Shown: positions 22,981-34,070, counted from the stretch's first letter. The stretch: 64,000 nt of DNA from Odontocerum albicorne (GCA_949825065.1 OX463849.1:33282043-33346042), one strand, 5' to 3'. Notes: a model not told the origin generated them from the letters alone. Translations and numbers: made by a program.

Positions 22981-24048
22981 CTACAACCCAGGTCGGGTCT
23001 TGGCCTCCCGCCGAGCTTGCCCCCATGACTGACGGTCTTGTACAGCGTTACGCCAGTTCCAGATACCGATGTTGTTTGCATCCCTCACCACTCCATCCAG
23101 CCATCGGAGTTTCGGCCTTCCCACTGCTCTCCGCCCCCCGGGCGCACCATCCATGATTCGCCTTGGGATCTCGCCCTCGCCCATCCTCTGAAGATGTCCG
23201 GCCCACCCCAGTTTTCCAACTCTAATCTCCCTCACAACAGTAGGATCCTTGTACAGATAATAGAGCTCGTGATTGTACCTAATACGCCACTCTCCGCTGT
23301 CACAGATTGGGCCATAGATTTTGCGCAACACCTTTCTTTCAAACGTTTCTAGAGCCTTTTCATCGACCTTACTGATTGTCCAACATTCCGAGCCATATGT
23401 GAGTACAGGTCGGATGAGGGTCTTATAAAGAAGGACTTTGGTTTTTCTTGTAAGGTGACGAGATTTCATGTGCTTCAGTAGGCCATAGTAGCACAGGTTT
23501 GCTGCCACTATTCTTCGTTAGATTTCGGTGGACATATTATTGTTGTTTGTTACCATAGTGCCAAGATATGCAAACTCGCTGACAGTTTCAAAAGTACAAT
23601 CATCAATCTGTATGTTAGGAGGGCTCTGGCGTGAATTTATTGGCATATATTTTGTCTTTGTCACGTTGACAATCAGTCCCATGTTTTTAGCTGACGTGGC
23701 CAGGGTTCTAAAGGCAGACTTCAGATAATTTACAGAGCGTGCGATAATATCAATATCATCAGCATAAGCGAGTAGCTGCACGGACTTGTTGAAAATATGG
23801 CCAGTAGTTTTAATACCTGTATCTCGGATAGCCTTTTCCAGCGCCAAATTAAATAATATGCAGGCGAGTGCGTCTCCCTGTCTTAGTCCATTAAAATTAT
23901 GTATATATATAATAATATTGTTGTGAACTATCATCTCAGTAGATTTTAATACTGCCCGGTTCAAGTATATATGCTTTAATCCCCCATTGACTTTATTTTC
24001 TATCACTACACGCATATTTCCTATCATATCACTACATTCATACGGCAC
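22981..24048 (-). pseudogene. LINE reverse transcriptase, 3' half, one in-frame stop
   Basis: Read 24048 to 22981. The first segment contains 'LRQGDALACILFNLALEKAI', the catalytic 'LLAYADDIDIIARSV' box and 'KTKYM'; a TAA at 23518-23520 ('STEI-stop-RRIVAANLCYYG') interrupts it; the second segment continues in the same frame with 'LTYGSECWTISKVDE', 'FERKVLRKIYGP', 'RVGKLGWAGHLQRM' and 'GRRAVGRPKLRWLDGV'. This is the RT palm/thumb and C-terminal region of an RTE-like endonuclease-RT. Upstream of the GDAL block (about 23900-24048) the frame runs into unrelated antisense LINE A sequence, so the 5' half is lost and the first ~45 codons are chimeric. One nonsense mutation in ~340 codons implies a fairly young copy. 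Distinct from LINE A. Confidence 0.85.
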
Positions 24049-24245
24049 CTATCAGTATTATTCCACGTCCACGTTTCACTCCCATACATCAAAGCTGGCA
24101 TCATTTCAACATATTTTGAAATTGTCCGGTTCGATTATATATATATATATGTCTTAGTGCCCCATTGATTTTGTTTCCTATCACTGCACGCCGATCGTAT
24201 CCCTCGCAACTCTTCCATCATCTGAGAAATTACTTAGATATCTTT
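23898..24245 (-). pseudogene. LINE A fragments, antisense
   Basis: Two adjacent antisense pieces (23925-24048, 24060-24240) of the same LINE A segment: each shows antisense 'KVNGALKHIY' (e.g. CCCCATTGACTTTATTTTC) and TTGTGAACTATCATCTC. The second has a (TA)n run near 24140. Confidence 0.6.
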
Positions 24246-25045
24246 CTATCTCATAGCAGTAGATGAAATTCTTGTATTTGTTATATCAAAACGTCAAATA
24301 ATCACTGTTTTTTTAAATAATATATATGGCTGAAGTCATAAGTATCCTTATACCCCTAATCATTCGAGGGGAGTAGGACAGCGCGATGTTCGAACCAGCG
24401 TATGTATGTTTTTATGCCCCATTGACTTGGTTCTATATACTGTTCGGAAGAACTTCTTACGAGTATGTATTTATAAATTTCGTGTGAATTTTGAATCCTG
24501 TCTGGCCGCTATAAGAATTATAATAAATAGACATTGCGCGAAATGATTACATTGCATATTACGCCTTAATTATGTTTTCTATATATAGAGAAGCGAAATA
24601 GTCTTTTTGTCATGGACAAACCGGTCACAGCGGCTCGTCTTCCGGTGCCAGCAGCATCCCTGCTGGGTTCAAATCGAACCTGGAATCTTAAGGTAGGGGC
24701 ACATAAACGCTTACACACATATGCATAATATTTTATATAACAAACATAAACTATGTAGTGCTGAAAACGTTAAATCAGTTAAATATAATCACCGACGAGT
24801 GATTGCACTTGAAGACAACCCCTTTGTGGAAGGTTATATCAACATTTATGATTATATAATAAATTAACCTAAAGCCTACAAAGGTTTCTATGTAGTCTAA
24901 GCTTTCCGTGGTTTTCTTACCACATATGTTTTTTAAACATATGTTGATGCGGTGAACTACCTAATTTTATTGCTGCAACCGCTACCTTCCTTTCGTGACA
25001 CTTAACTTATGTACTCGTATTTATTCAATATGTCAATAAAAATTG
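24246..25045. other. AT-rich DNA with tRNA-like scraps
   Basis: No gene. 24590-24690 (GGTCACAGCGGCTCGTC, then CTGGGTTCAAATCGAACCT) has a B-box-like string but no cloverleaf. An AT-rich stretch follows. Confidence 0.4.
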
Positions 25046-25110
25046 GTTCGACCTAGTTATAATGCCCTAAGGAGACTGCTCTCTAAACGGCGCTGTATAA
25101 ATTGTCCTTT
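25046..25110 (+). repeat. R5 short dispersed repeat, copy 1
   Basis: Shares the arrangement '...GAC(T)GCTCTCTAAACGGCGCTGTATAAA' with 41571-41635 (TTGCTCTCTAATCGGCGCTT) and 61568-61632 (CTTCTCTCTAAATAGCGCTA). Origin unknown. Confidence 0.5.
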
Positions 25111-25444
25111 TAAAATTATTATTAATAATGTATCATATCGTTTATGTGGCGTTTTATACGTTAACAACGTTGTTAATTTTCACTCAGCAATTGGTTCTAA
25201 CCTGCATAACTCTTGTTTGGTTAGTAGGAATATATTACTGTGTGGTTCTAAGCTCACCGTTTGTAAATTTTACAATCGAGTTTCTAAGTTTTTTTGTCTT
25301 ATATTTGTTTTCGAGTTTAGGTTTTCGTACATTATGTATGGAGTTTAATTAATGTGTTGCGCGATCTTCAGAAGAATCTGCACTCTAAATATGTCCTTTT
25401 ATTATTCGAGAGCAGGGTGTAAATGTTAATTCATTGTTTGTATT

Positions 25445-25560
25445 TAGAGGTGTATAGATGTAGAAGAGTCGAAAAATGTGTGTCACGATCGAAAAGTCTG
25501 GCACTCTGTACTCTCTACCTATCCCGACAGGGAGTCGGCGTGATGGTATGTATCAATATT
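25445..25560 (+). pseudogene. LINE A 3' end
   Basis: AAAAGTCTGGCACTCTGTAC, CTACCTATCCCGACAGGGAG and GATGGTATGTAT in the usual order. Only the last ~115 bp, a strongly 5'-truncated copy. Confidence 0.65.
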
Positions 25561-25574
25561 TGAAAGATATGTTA

Positions 25575-25692
25575 AGATGTGAAACCACATGTAATATCTT
25601 GTATGGAACTTGTGAAAGTAATGAAAGCACGTGTAATATTTTGTATCGAATTTGTAAAAGTAATGAAACCACATGTATAGTAATATCTTATA
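25575..25692. repeat. ~47-bp tandem repeat (2.5 units)
   Basis: GAAACCACATGTAATATCTT ... CTTGTGAAAGTAAT repeats about 2.5 times with substitutions, directly after a LINE A 3' end, possibly grown from its tail. Confidence 0.6.
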
Positions 25693-25699
25693 TAGCTTA

Positions 25700-26394
25700 G
25701 TCTAATCGAACGACTGGTGAATATTACTATTAATTAAAAAGTATTCACATAAACTATTCAGCGATCTAAATCATTATAAGTTAATCTAAGATGTCAGTTG
25801 GAAGGTTTTTTATCGTCAGAATTTTTAATTACGTAAATTAAATTTATTAACTAAATTATATTCAAGAAAATTGTGAAAAATATCTTTACAATAAACTAAG
25901 TTTACTTGACAGTCCATTTTAGCTTTGTGAAAGCATTTTCATGTAAGTTTTTTCTCAGTTTCGTAAAAAGAAGGATTGATTTATTTATCTAACACTTTTT
26001 TCAAAATATTTTTGTCTGATTTATTGGTTTAAAGCAATTTCTTCCGATGAACCAACTTTTGTATCATAATCGATTATCGTTGATATCCATGAGCGTGACT
26101 AAATTTTTGTGGATCAAGAATATTATTTGAGTAATAGTTAAATAAAAGGTAAATAGCAAAGAAAAAAATAGATATTGCATGAAATATAGTTCAAAATAAA
26201 ATTCCGCAATATTTATAATTCTTTAATCATTTTATTTGGTAGATTCGCTTCAATAAGGCTGTCAACACTTTTGAAACCCGTGCATTATCTGTGTACATAT
26301 ACCATTCAAGAATTTAATCACTATCAGTGACTATTTGAACTCGGCACTTTTATTATTCTGTTAAATAATATTCTGTAACAATTTTGTTGTATTA
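25700..26394. other. AT-rich DNA, nothing recognised
   Basis: No supported feature. Confidence 0.4.
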
Positions 26395-26590
26395 CAACAA
26401 GGTGGGTTTATTGCCACGTTGTAATATTTTCAATCTAACCAAAAATATATTAAAGAGGCTTTAAGTGAAAACTAAACTTGAACCCATTTTTTAAATCAAT
26501 TGAGCTCCTACGGGACTAGAACATGTAACTGCAAGGCTGGAAGACAAGCGTCTTACCAATTAGTCCACAAAGTTCATAACCGTATACTAA
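26395..26590 (-). mobile_element. tRNA-derived SINE, antisense, decayed
   Basis: Antisense B box (CTACGGGACTAGAACATGTA) and antisense A box (CTTACCAATTAGTCCACAA) at 26513-26575, with the antisense body at 26395-26480. Confidence 0.55.
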
Positions 26591-26710
26591 ATAAATTTCT
26601 TGTAAAATTTTGTCAACATTCAAAAATTAATCGTTCAGCTACTACAAATACTCTGCAACCTGTTGAACTGAATCTTTGGCAACCCATCATCCACATTATT
26701 GCTGTTATCA

Positions 26711-26935
26711 AGTGACTTCCTTCGTGGCCTTGTTAGTAAGACGCTTATCTCCCAGCCCGTAGGTTGCGGGTTCGATTCCCATTGGAACCCAGACTTTTTT
26801 AAAAAGATTTCCAGTCTGGTTTTCATTTAAGGCCTCTTCAACATCTTTGTGGTTAGTTGGAAGATATTTCCACATGCAATGAGTCCGCCAGGTTGTACTG
26901 TATACAACTAAGTGTAATACAATACAATACAAGTT
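26711..26935 (+). mobile_element. tRNA-derived SINE, complete reference copy
   Basis: Order: head with A box (TTCGTGGCCTTGTTAGTAAG) and B box (GCGGGTTCGATTCCCATT); linker with AGACTTTTTT; body with CCAGTCTGGTTTTCATTTAA and GCCTCTTCAACATC; LINE-like tail GTTGGAAGATATTTCCACAT ... GTCCGCCAGGTTGTACTG ... (AATAC)n. Boxes A and B are at the spacing expected for RNA polymerase III. The tail from 26858 resembles the LINE 3' end at 21715-21800. No coding capacity. Confidence 0.8.
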
Positions 26936-27149
26936 CATAAACATGACTGACAAATGATAAACTAATTTTTTTTCTCAAACTATAAATATGACATTTCACT
27001 GCATTCAACAGCTGTGCGCTTAAAATCTACTTCACTTTGCTTATACAAAAAAAATGTTACAATAAAACGAGCATTTTTTACAGCGATAACTTGACCATTA
27101 AGATCACCTCAAGAGCGCTTCCTCACTATCTTAACTTATTAACTTACAA

Positions 27150-27430
27150 AAGATGTACAGAGGACAAGTGACTTGAAATCTCCCGAGAACTTAGTTAATT
27201 TGGTAATTTGTCTCAGGGAAGGCGGAAGCCTGTTTTATAGAAGTGATCGCACTACCTGGAGCGTTCTGTAGAAATATTTGGATTTGCAAACCCTACTGGG
27301 AACCTGAAGAGTCAAAGTATGTACAGCGTTAAACCTCAACCTGAGATAAAATTCGAAGATCTCCTCCAGTCTAAAACTATTCTGGAAATATCGAGGAACC
27401 TGGTTGTCAATCGCCTTGAACACCATAACG
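27150..27430 (-). pseudogene. LINE ORF2 C-terminal fragment upstream of R4
   Basis: Minus-strand frame 27426-27235 reads 'MVFKAIDNQVPRYFQNSFRL' then 'CKSKYFYRTLQVVRSLL', resembling the LINE C-terminal region where translations end in 'F+R.L'. Weak but coherent over 63 codons. Confidence 0.4.
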
Positions 27431-28020
27431 ATTGTTCTATCAACCTATCAGTTGAATCAATCTGCTTTTGAAAATGCCGGTAGGTAGAGCAATCACGCTT
27501 TTTTAACCGTGTGTGTCCACATATAGACGTGTTTCATGTATTGCTGAACTCTTTCAGGAAAAATCTCTTAAATTTTGTTTAATATTTGAAATAATTTCAT
27601 TTTTATATTATTTAACATGCTACATTTTGTCATAATATTTTAGTGTAACATATTTACAGTACCCGGCGGTAAGTAATATACGTCGGGCTTAAGAAAGAGA
27701 TTGTCAGTCATAATCGGCTAACTTCGACCTTGTAGAGCGTCGTCTCTGTCGCACGAGATTCGCTAACTACTGACGCTAACGACGGACAAATCGCGACGGA
27801 ACACATATATGAAAGACAGAGACGACGCTCTACAAAGCCGAAGTTAGCCGGTTATGGCCGACAGTCTCTTTCTTAAGCCCGATGTGTATTACTTACCGCC
27901 GGGTACAGTGCTATTGTTTTTATCAAATAAGTATTAAAATTTTAAATTGTTTTATATATAATTTTCGGTACTTGTTATGTTTGGTCCTTGTACGAATTAA
28001 GGAAATCAATAATTTGAAAA
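27431..28020. repeat. R4 repeat, copy interrupted by MITE
   Basis: Parallels 17018-17345 before (27431-27659) and after (27906-28020) the MITE at 27660-27905. Ends TTGGTCCTTGTACGAATTA then A-rich sequence. Confidence 0.7.
27660..27905. mobile_element. 246-bp MITE with 91-bp inverted repeats
   Basis: Arms 27660-27750 and 27815-27905 are inverted repeats (TACCCGGCGGTAAGTAATA...) differing at 8 of 91 positions, with a 64-bp spacer. CAG flanks it on both sides (27657-27659, 27906-27908), fitting the 3-bp CWG/TWA duplications of PIF/Harbinger elements. Two-base TA or no duplication cannot be excluded, so the superfamily is tentative. No coding capacity. The GC-rich arms stand out from the AT-rich flanks. 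The paralogous R4 copy at 17018 lacks it. Confidence 0.85.
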
Positions 28021-28624
28021 AAAAAAACAATAAATGAAGTTTAATTATTCCAACTTCGTGTTGAACTCTCTCCTCCATTTTTAACCATACAAGTATTTTA
28101 AGTAGTCGAGTTACGTGCCATCACTTCATACTACCCAAAATAAGAAATGCTGCGGCATTTAAAACTGATTACAGCTTATTCAGTTGTATCAAAGATTAGC
28201 CCGAATACAAACTGTTACAATAGTCAATTAATATTAATAAGTAATTATGAAAGATGAGGAAAAAACATTTAATTTTCATAAAACATCACATATGAAAATA
28301 GCCTTTGGACATAGATGAATTATGAAACAAGCCCCTTAAAACCAAACTTATAGCCATTAGATACAATCGAGTATTACCATATATTAGCATGATGCATCTA
28401 ATTGAAAAATATTAAAATTTTAAAAAGAAAAAAATATAAGTGTAAATGAACCTTAAGAAACATACATACTCATAGAAATAGCTTAATCACTTGAACACAT
28501 TTTTTTTATTTTTAAAATAATTATAAAACCATTCATACAAATATTTTATGGTACGAAATAGATCGTTAAACGTTGGAATTTAAAATTATATTTTTACCAA
28601 ACTTGTTTTTTTTTCCTTGTTCAT
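28021..28624. other. AT-rich DNA
   Basis: No supported feature. Confidence 0.4.
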
Positions 28625-29320
28625 TTGTAGTTTTAAAATGTATTATAGTTTGCAATGTATGAGTTATTATAGTTTGCAATGTGTGAGTTATTATAGTTTG
28701 CAATGTATGAATTAAAAATGAAAGACTGGAGCAAGCTGAAGAATTTTTACTATTTGGGAAGCATATTCTCGAGAGATGGTAAGATAGAGAAATATATTGA
28801 AAGGCGTGTTGCATCATGAAACGAGGTTAACAATGCTCTTAGAACTGTATTTACAAATTAAACAGTTACAAATTTGATGTCCACCCTGGTGTATGGAAGT
28901 TAAGCCTGGAGATTGATAGGAATATCTAGTATTACAATTACAATGTACGAGTATTATAGAGTAAACAATGACCGAATAATTTATATTCGTTTGTGCGAGT
29001 CGGATGTTAAAAGAAGAATTTAGAAGGAATCCATAGATAGTTTGGACATATCAAAATAATGATTTCTGGAAGACATAAACACTAATATATAATATATACA
29101 TACGAGTATATGGTATTCATATGTCTGGAATGAATGGCATGTGAAAAAATGATAGACTGAGGGAAGAATAGGATATATGATAATGGTAAGAAAAAGAGCA
29201 TGTATGACGAGATGTTTGAGTGTGAAAGAGATATGGGGGGGTTTTTGAATAGGAAAACAAGAAGACCTGTCTTATGCTTACTTCAAAACTGGTATGGCGT
29301 GATGGTATGCATGTATGATT
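28625..29320 (+). pseudogene. RTE-like LINE remnant with 24-bp repeats at its 5' edge
   Basis: Three ~24-bp units (TTATAGTTTGCAATGTATGA) at 28640-28710 are followed by 'FYYLGSIFSRDGKIEKYIER' (28747-28805), 'NNALRTVFTN' and 'STLVYGS' in decaying frames, a C-terminal area to ~29240, and a 3' end GGCGTGATGGTATGCATG at 29294-29311. Related to LINE A; stops throughout. Confidence 0.65.
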
Positions 29321-29429
29321 AAGTGCCAACGATTGGTCTGACTTTTTTAAATTTCCACTTGATCTAACGATACTTAAACGAGTATAGAGCCTTCCACTTA
29401 AATATATAGTTTATTTGTTTTGTTATTGT

Positions 29430-29640
29430 TTCTTCATTAACTCATTCCACATGACCAAACCATCTCAAAGGGCTCTTCTTCTTCTTACTTAACAGATCAG
29501 CCTTAAGTTTATATTCATCTTTGATCAGTTTATTCCGTATTCTATCGTAAATTGTCCCACCATGTATTTTTCTAAGTGCACGCTTTCTGTCATTTCTGCC
29601 TTTCTCAACAGGGAAATTGTGCTATGGTATTTATGAATGT
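29430..29640 (-). pseudogene. LINE A fragment, antisense
   Basis: Antisense of 'FGHVERMNE' (TCATTCCACATGACCAAACC), 'LKADLLSKK' and 'IRNKLI'. Confidence 0.6.
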
Positions 29641-30274
29641 ATTGACGGAGAACAAAAGGTTAGCCGAGGAAAAAAGGGGTTGACGGAATCGACAGGAGTA
29701 TTGCTTTACACTTGACTAGGAAACCACCCTACTTTAAATTGAAAGACATTTTCTACGAATAAAAAGCAAGTTTACTTAAGGAAATGGTATTTCGAGAAAT
29801 CGAATGAAGCGTGAGAGATCCTGAGTATTGAATGTGGAAAAAACACTCATTTACCTTCTCTTATCAGTATTCATCTCGAGGGCGAGACATAAATCTTCAG
29901 AACAAAAGGACATGAAACCCTCAATGTCCTGAAGGTACCGTGTACTGTAAGAATTCTTGGATTCACCATGTAAAACATTTAATTTCGTTTTATTCAGTTG
30001 TTTACCTGAATATTTAATGAGTCTATGGGAAATATATAAAAAAATGTGATACATTCGGTGTAAGACCTTTCCGATTCCTCCATTAAACGAGTATATATCA
30101 TCTTGAATTACTAATTAACAATTAAAATACAATTAATTGTATAATATTTAGAGCTGTTAAGAGAGAAGACTCTTCATAATGGCACTCGAGAATCGAACTC
30201 TCAATTAACATATTACTCGAAGATTACAAAAAATAAAATAGATGACATTTAGGATAAGGACGTCCCACCTACAG
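29641..30274. other. intergenic; one unassigned antisense frame
   Basis: A 67-codon minus-strand frame (30054-29851) has no motif I can name. Around 30180-30215 (CACTCGAGAATCGAACTCTC) there is an antisense B-box-like string, probably a SINE scrap. Confidence 0.4.
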
Positions 30275-30592
30275 TATTAGCTGGGACGACCAAGGTCTGA
30301 GTGAATGTGATGGAATACAAGTAGCCTGAACGAGTGGACTTGTTCTTGCTAAATAATTAGTGTAAGAATTGTTATCTAGTTATAAGTAGTATGTAGGTGT
30401 TAATTATTTCTAAGATCTCATATATAGTATTAAGATTGAATAAATAAAATTAAATTATATGTAGGAAAATAAGATTAAGTAAGTTCATAAATTATAACAT
30501 ATAATCAAGATTAGTTAAGTAGTAAATTTGTATATAGGTATAGCCTTGACAAATGTTTGTACAATAATTTACATTGTTTAATAAAAAAAAAA
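30275..30592 (+). repeat. R6 repeat, copy without mariner (paralogous empty site)
   Basis: Runs from CAGTATTAGCTGGGACGACC through ATAGCCTTGACAAATGTTTG to an A-rich end (TAATAAAAAAAAAAAGG). The same sequence lies at 38190-39575, where a 954-bp mariner interrupts it. The poly-A end indicates retroposition. Source transcript unknown. Confidence 0.75.
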
Positions 30593-30696
30593 GGATAAGG
30601 AAGGTGGCCACTACAACCGGATTAGGTGTTCCCCATATCTGCATTTGTTAATAAAAACGTAAAAACTCCAGCAAAGGGAAGATAAACTATTGTAAA

Positions 30697-30830
30697 ACCC
30701 TTCCTTCCCTGTGATGTGTAACTAGTACACATTGTTTCTAAAAAAAATTTAATATCTCTACTCTATAAATATAATTAATACTGGGTTCAGATTTTATGTC
30801 TTCCTCCGTAATACGGTCAAGTAATTTTCA
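30697..30830 (+). repeat. direct repeat, copy 1
   Basis: ACCCTTCCTTCCCTGTGATG, TAACTAGTACACATTG, TACTGGGTTCAGATTTTA; recurs at 31045-31155. Confidence 0.7.
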
Positions 30831-30954
30831 AGGAATGAAGGTCAAGTAATTTTCTGGCAGCTTAAATAGTCGATCGATATTTACTTTTACTGATTGTATT
30901 TCATATATTTGAATTACATACGAACACGTAATTTAAAATCTCATTTTAAAAACG

Positions 30955-31044
30955 ACAACCCTCATGGTCTAATTTCGAATCCTGTCTTCCAGCCCAGAGA
31001 TTGTTGGTTCTATTCTAGATATGGTTCATTGGAAGAGATTAACC
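30955..31044 (+). mobile_element. SINE head remnant between direct repeats
   Basis: CTTCCAGCCCAGAGATTGTTGGTTCTATTC resembles the anticodon-to-B-box part of the common SINE, then TTGGAAGAGATTA as in the SINE/LINE tail. Confidence 0.4.
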
Positions 31045-31155
31045 CTTCCTTCCCTGTGATGTGTAACTAGTACACGTTGCTTCTAAAAACTTTAATATCT
31101 CTATAAATATAATAAATACTGGGTTCAGATTTTAGGTATCCTTCGTAATACATTT
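31045..31155 (+). repeat. direct repeat, copy 2
   Basis: Near-identical to 30697-30830 with small indels. The ~340-bp spacing includes a SINE scrap. Confidence 0.7.
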
Positions 31156-31844
31156 ACGCATTGAATGTAAAAAATAATATAAATATTAACTAGCACTTAT
31201 CGGCAACATCAGAGATATTTTGTGAAAATCGGGAATAAATTCACCAATACAATCAAACGTGTGCCAGTGTGTGACGTAGGTATATCCATTCTAAAAATAC
31301 GCTATGGGTGAGGAAGTGACGCTTACTCTCACTCTGCTTCGGTATATAGTAACGCAAGAAATAGAATCTCAGTTCGCAATTGTATTTCTTCATTCGAAGT
31401 ATAACATTCCGAGACCGAGTCCCGTCTCAGTTCTCAGTAGCTCTGGGGCATCCATTTGAGGTGGTCTCTTCGCCCGTTTTTTGCACGTCGGTCGATGTTT
31501 TTTTCATGTTTTCAACAATTAAATTTCAATTATTATCCCTTTTGACTTCAAATTTAATTAATTTAAGCGATTGGCTATGAATATTCTTATTTTTCCTATT
31601 TTAAATAGCTCATTTTTACATGTGTATTGAATACATAGCACCGGAACGCGCGTATTTTTTTTTAGCACAGGAAGGGAAAGGATAATACACGTGGGTACAC
31701 CCAAACTATTGGACTACCCAATTTCTCCCTGACCATAGATGCTTCAATGGTAAACTCTTTAGATTCAATCTAGTCTCTTCGCGCTGTTGCAATTTTTGCG
31801 TCCATCTGGATCAATCCGCAGAGCACATTCTATTTTCTCAGATA
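31156..31844. other. GC-richer patch of promoter-like character
   Basis: 31270-31520 is less AT-rich than its surroundings and has arthropod initiator-like TCAGTT strings (ATCTCAGTTCGC, TCTCAGTTCTCAG). No TATA box at the right spacing and no downstream exon is recognisable. Could be the 5' end of an unidentified gene or element. Confidence 0.25.
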
Positions 31845-32425
31845 ATGAAAAAGTTATAGAACATCGTGTATCAATTGGAAAAAGTCAATGGGGCATTTGA
31901 ACATATGTACTCGAACTGTACAGTACCAAAATCTGCTAAGATAATTGCCCACAATAGTATGTTGGTGTCAACTTTGTTAAATGGGGATAAAACGTGAACG
32001 TGGGAAGAAACTGAGAAAATTCGAATAAATGCTTAAGAAATGCGTGTATTGAGAAAAATACATGGAGTGGCAATGTATGACATGATACAAAATGAAGGGA
32101 TCTTGGATAAATGTGAACTTAAAGTTGATGTGTTAAGTAAAATGAAGTAGATCACGCTGAGATGGTTAGGGCATGTGGAGCGAATGAATGAAGTAAGACT
32201 ATCAAAACAGATATTCAGTGGAAATGTGAGTGGAAGACGTATGAATAAAATACCAAGGAAAGTATGGTTGGATCAAGTGAGGAAAGAAAGAAACGTGAAA
32301 AGTAAGAGAAATCATATAAGTTGTACGGATGTAGGCTGCGTTTCGAGATTTAAAAAATCTGGCACTCTGTCCGCTCTGCCCACCCCTACAAGGAAATGGT
32401 GTGATGGTATATAGGTATGTATGTA
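31845..32425 (+). pseudogene. LINE A 3' remnant
   Basis: 'VNGAFEHMYS'-like, 'MRVLRKIHGVAMYDMIQNE', 'GHVERMNE' (32167-32190), 'PRKVWLDQV' (32250-32280) and the complete 3' terminus with CTGGCACTCTGTCCGCTCTG and GTATGTATGTAT. Multiple stops. Confidence 0.7.
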
Positions 32426-32704
32426 TTCATTTGCACATTTTTTAATGCAAAACAGGAGAAAATTTTGCAACATTTATAGTGTTAATTTACTGTTTCATTA
32501 TATAAAGCTAATTAATTACACGCAAGGCAAGAATGCTGCGTTGGATAATAAATACAAAGTTTATTCCAGTCAAAATATAAAAAAGTGCAATACAATTTTA
32601 CACAGTAAATATATTGCAGTTATCTCATTCAAATAATAGATTCTTCAATTTAAAAAATACAAGTATTTATTTATGATGAGAACAGTAGACTTCTTTAGAT
32701 AAAT

Positions 32705-32910
32705 TACATACATACATAATATCACGTCATTTCCATATCGTGGAAAGTAGAGAGCAAAAAGCCCCCAACTTTCTCATCCCAACACGCATCCTTTGCCTCT
32801 TCCATATCGATATACCTTCTCATACAACTCGTACAATTTCTCTGAATTTCTACGTTTCATCTTTCAAAATATCATTCACTTTATCCAACCATACTCTCCT
32901 TGAGAGAGGA
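32705..32910 (-). pseudogene. LINE A 3' end, antisense
   Basis: Antisense tail ACATACATACATAATATCAC, then antisense 'KVWLDKVNDI' (TTTATCCAACCATACTCTCC). Inverted relative to the copy at 31845-32425, 280 bp away. Confidence 0.65.
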
Positions 32911-33682
32911 AGACCTCAATTTTACCTTTATTGAAAATTGAAATGAAATATTTGTTTTCAATAATCAAGAACCAAAATCCAATGACGTGATGTCTAATTA
33001 CAGCTTAAAATTAGTGTACTATATGTTCAACAAACATCGCGCTTGCACAGCAAGAAGAAATATTTCAATGATGTTCCCGGAACTGAGCCAGCGTTCTAGA
33101 AGGGCGTAAGCTCACCTCGCAGACGTGACACAAGTGATGAATAATCTATGGGGTAGACTTAGGAACGTACTCAAATCATCACGGAATTGTACAGTGATGC
33201 CTCACGTTTGTACTAACATTAAATTGGTAGATTGGATATAACACGACTGGCAAAACCGTATCGTTACAGGGAGGGACTAAGGATTTACACATTTAATCAA
33301 ACTACTATATCACTGCATGCTTACTCATATCTAATCTGTTGAAATACATTATCATTAAAAATAAAAATGATTAATAGAAATAATAAAAATAAGTAAACGG
33401 TGTAAATTGTTATTCAGAGAATCGGAAGCTAAATTACATAGACACGTTAGTTTAATTCGTAAATTGGTTATCTACAGAGAGTAGATGTTGTTTTTGTTGA
33501 AATCCATGACTTTTCATGTTTTCCTTTATCAATTCCTTTTCTGTTTATTATTCTCTCCGGATCGGTATTATAAGGATTTCTCTTAGCAAGTGAGTACGCT
33601 ATATAAAAGTATAAAAAACATTATAGAATCTATTATCGATACTATATTTATAATTCCCTTTTATGTATCTATTTGAAATATA
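32911..33682. other. intergenic, no gene recognised
   Basis: About 33020-33300 gives short coherent translations but nothing I can assign. The rest is AT-rich. Confidence 0.35.
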
Positions 33683-34070
33683 CAGATTGGCCCATGAAAG
33701 GCTGAAGGATGTACATCGCAGTACTGCGCACACTGCCGTCGTCACTCCATCCTATTGGAACCATGCCTCCTGATTATCTTCGACCGCCGGGTATAAAAAA
33801 ATCAAGCATTGTCCTATACAGGGCCCCGTTGATTCTTTCTGGCTGACCTACCTCATTTTGAAAGAAATAGGGGGCGATAACTCTTTCAGCCATAACACTG
33901 CACCAAATAATGCATTTTTGGGGATGCAATTGTTGCTGATATAATTTCCTGGGATTCTCAGTACCCCAAAATCTGCAGCTTTGTTTTGTGATGTTATATA
34001 ATACAAACATACTTAAACAGTCTTTCATCGATACCAACACGCAATGCCCATGAATAGGCAGAAAGCACAC
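33683..34070 (-). pseudogene. Tc1/mariner-superfamily transposase fragment
   Basis: Minus-strand frame 34070-33774 contains 'CRFWGTENPRKLYQQQLHPQ', 'KCIIWCSVMAERVIAPYFFQ' and 'INGALYRTMLDFF'. The series 'WG-x-ENP', 'HP-x-K-x-x-x-WC', 'GPYFF-x-N' and 'V/INGxxYRxML' is diagnostic for the region between the first and second catalytic Asp in Tc3/mariner-like transposases. The second and third catalytic residues are absent. ACAGATTGGCCCATGAAAGG at about 33683 may be the element's inverted-repeat end. Confidence 0.7.

Noticed and set aside
22780..23028. Open frames with a repeated 'YEYIAVQST'-like peptide
   Set aside because: Produced by the 30-bp minisatellite, whose unit length is a multiple of three.
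26711..26790. tRNA gene candidate (A and B boxes)
   Set aside because: No acceptor-stem complement; followed by a SINE body and tail shared with many copies.
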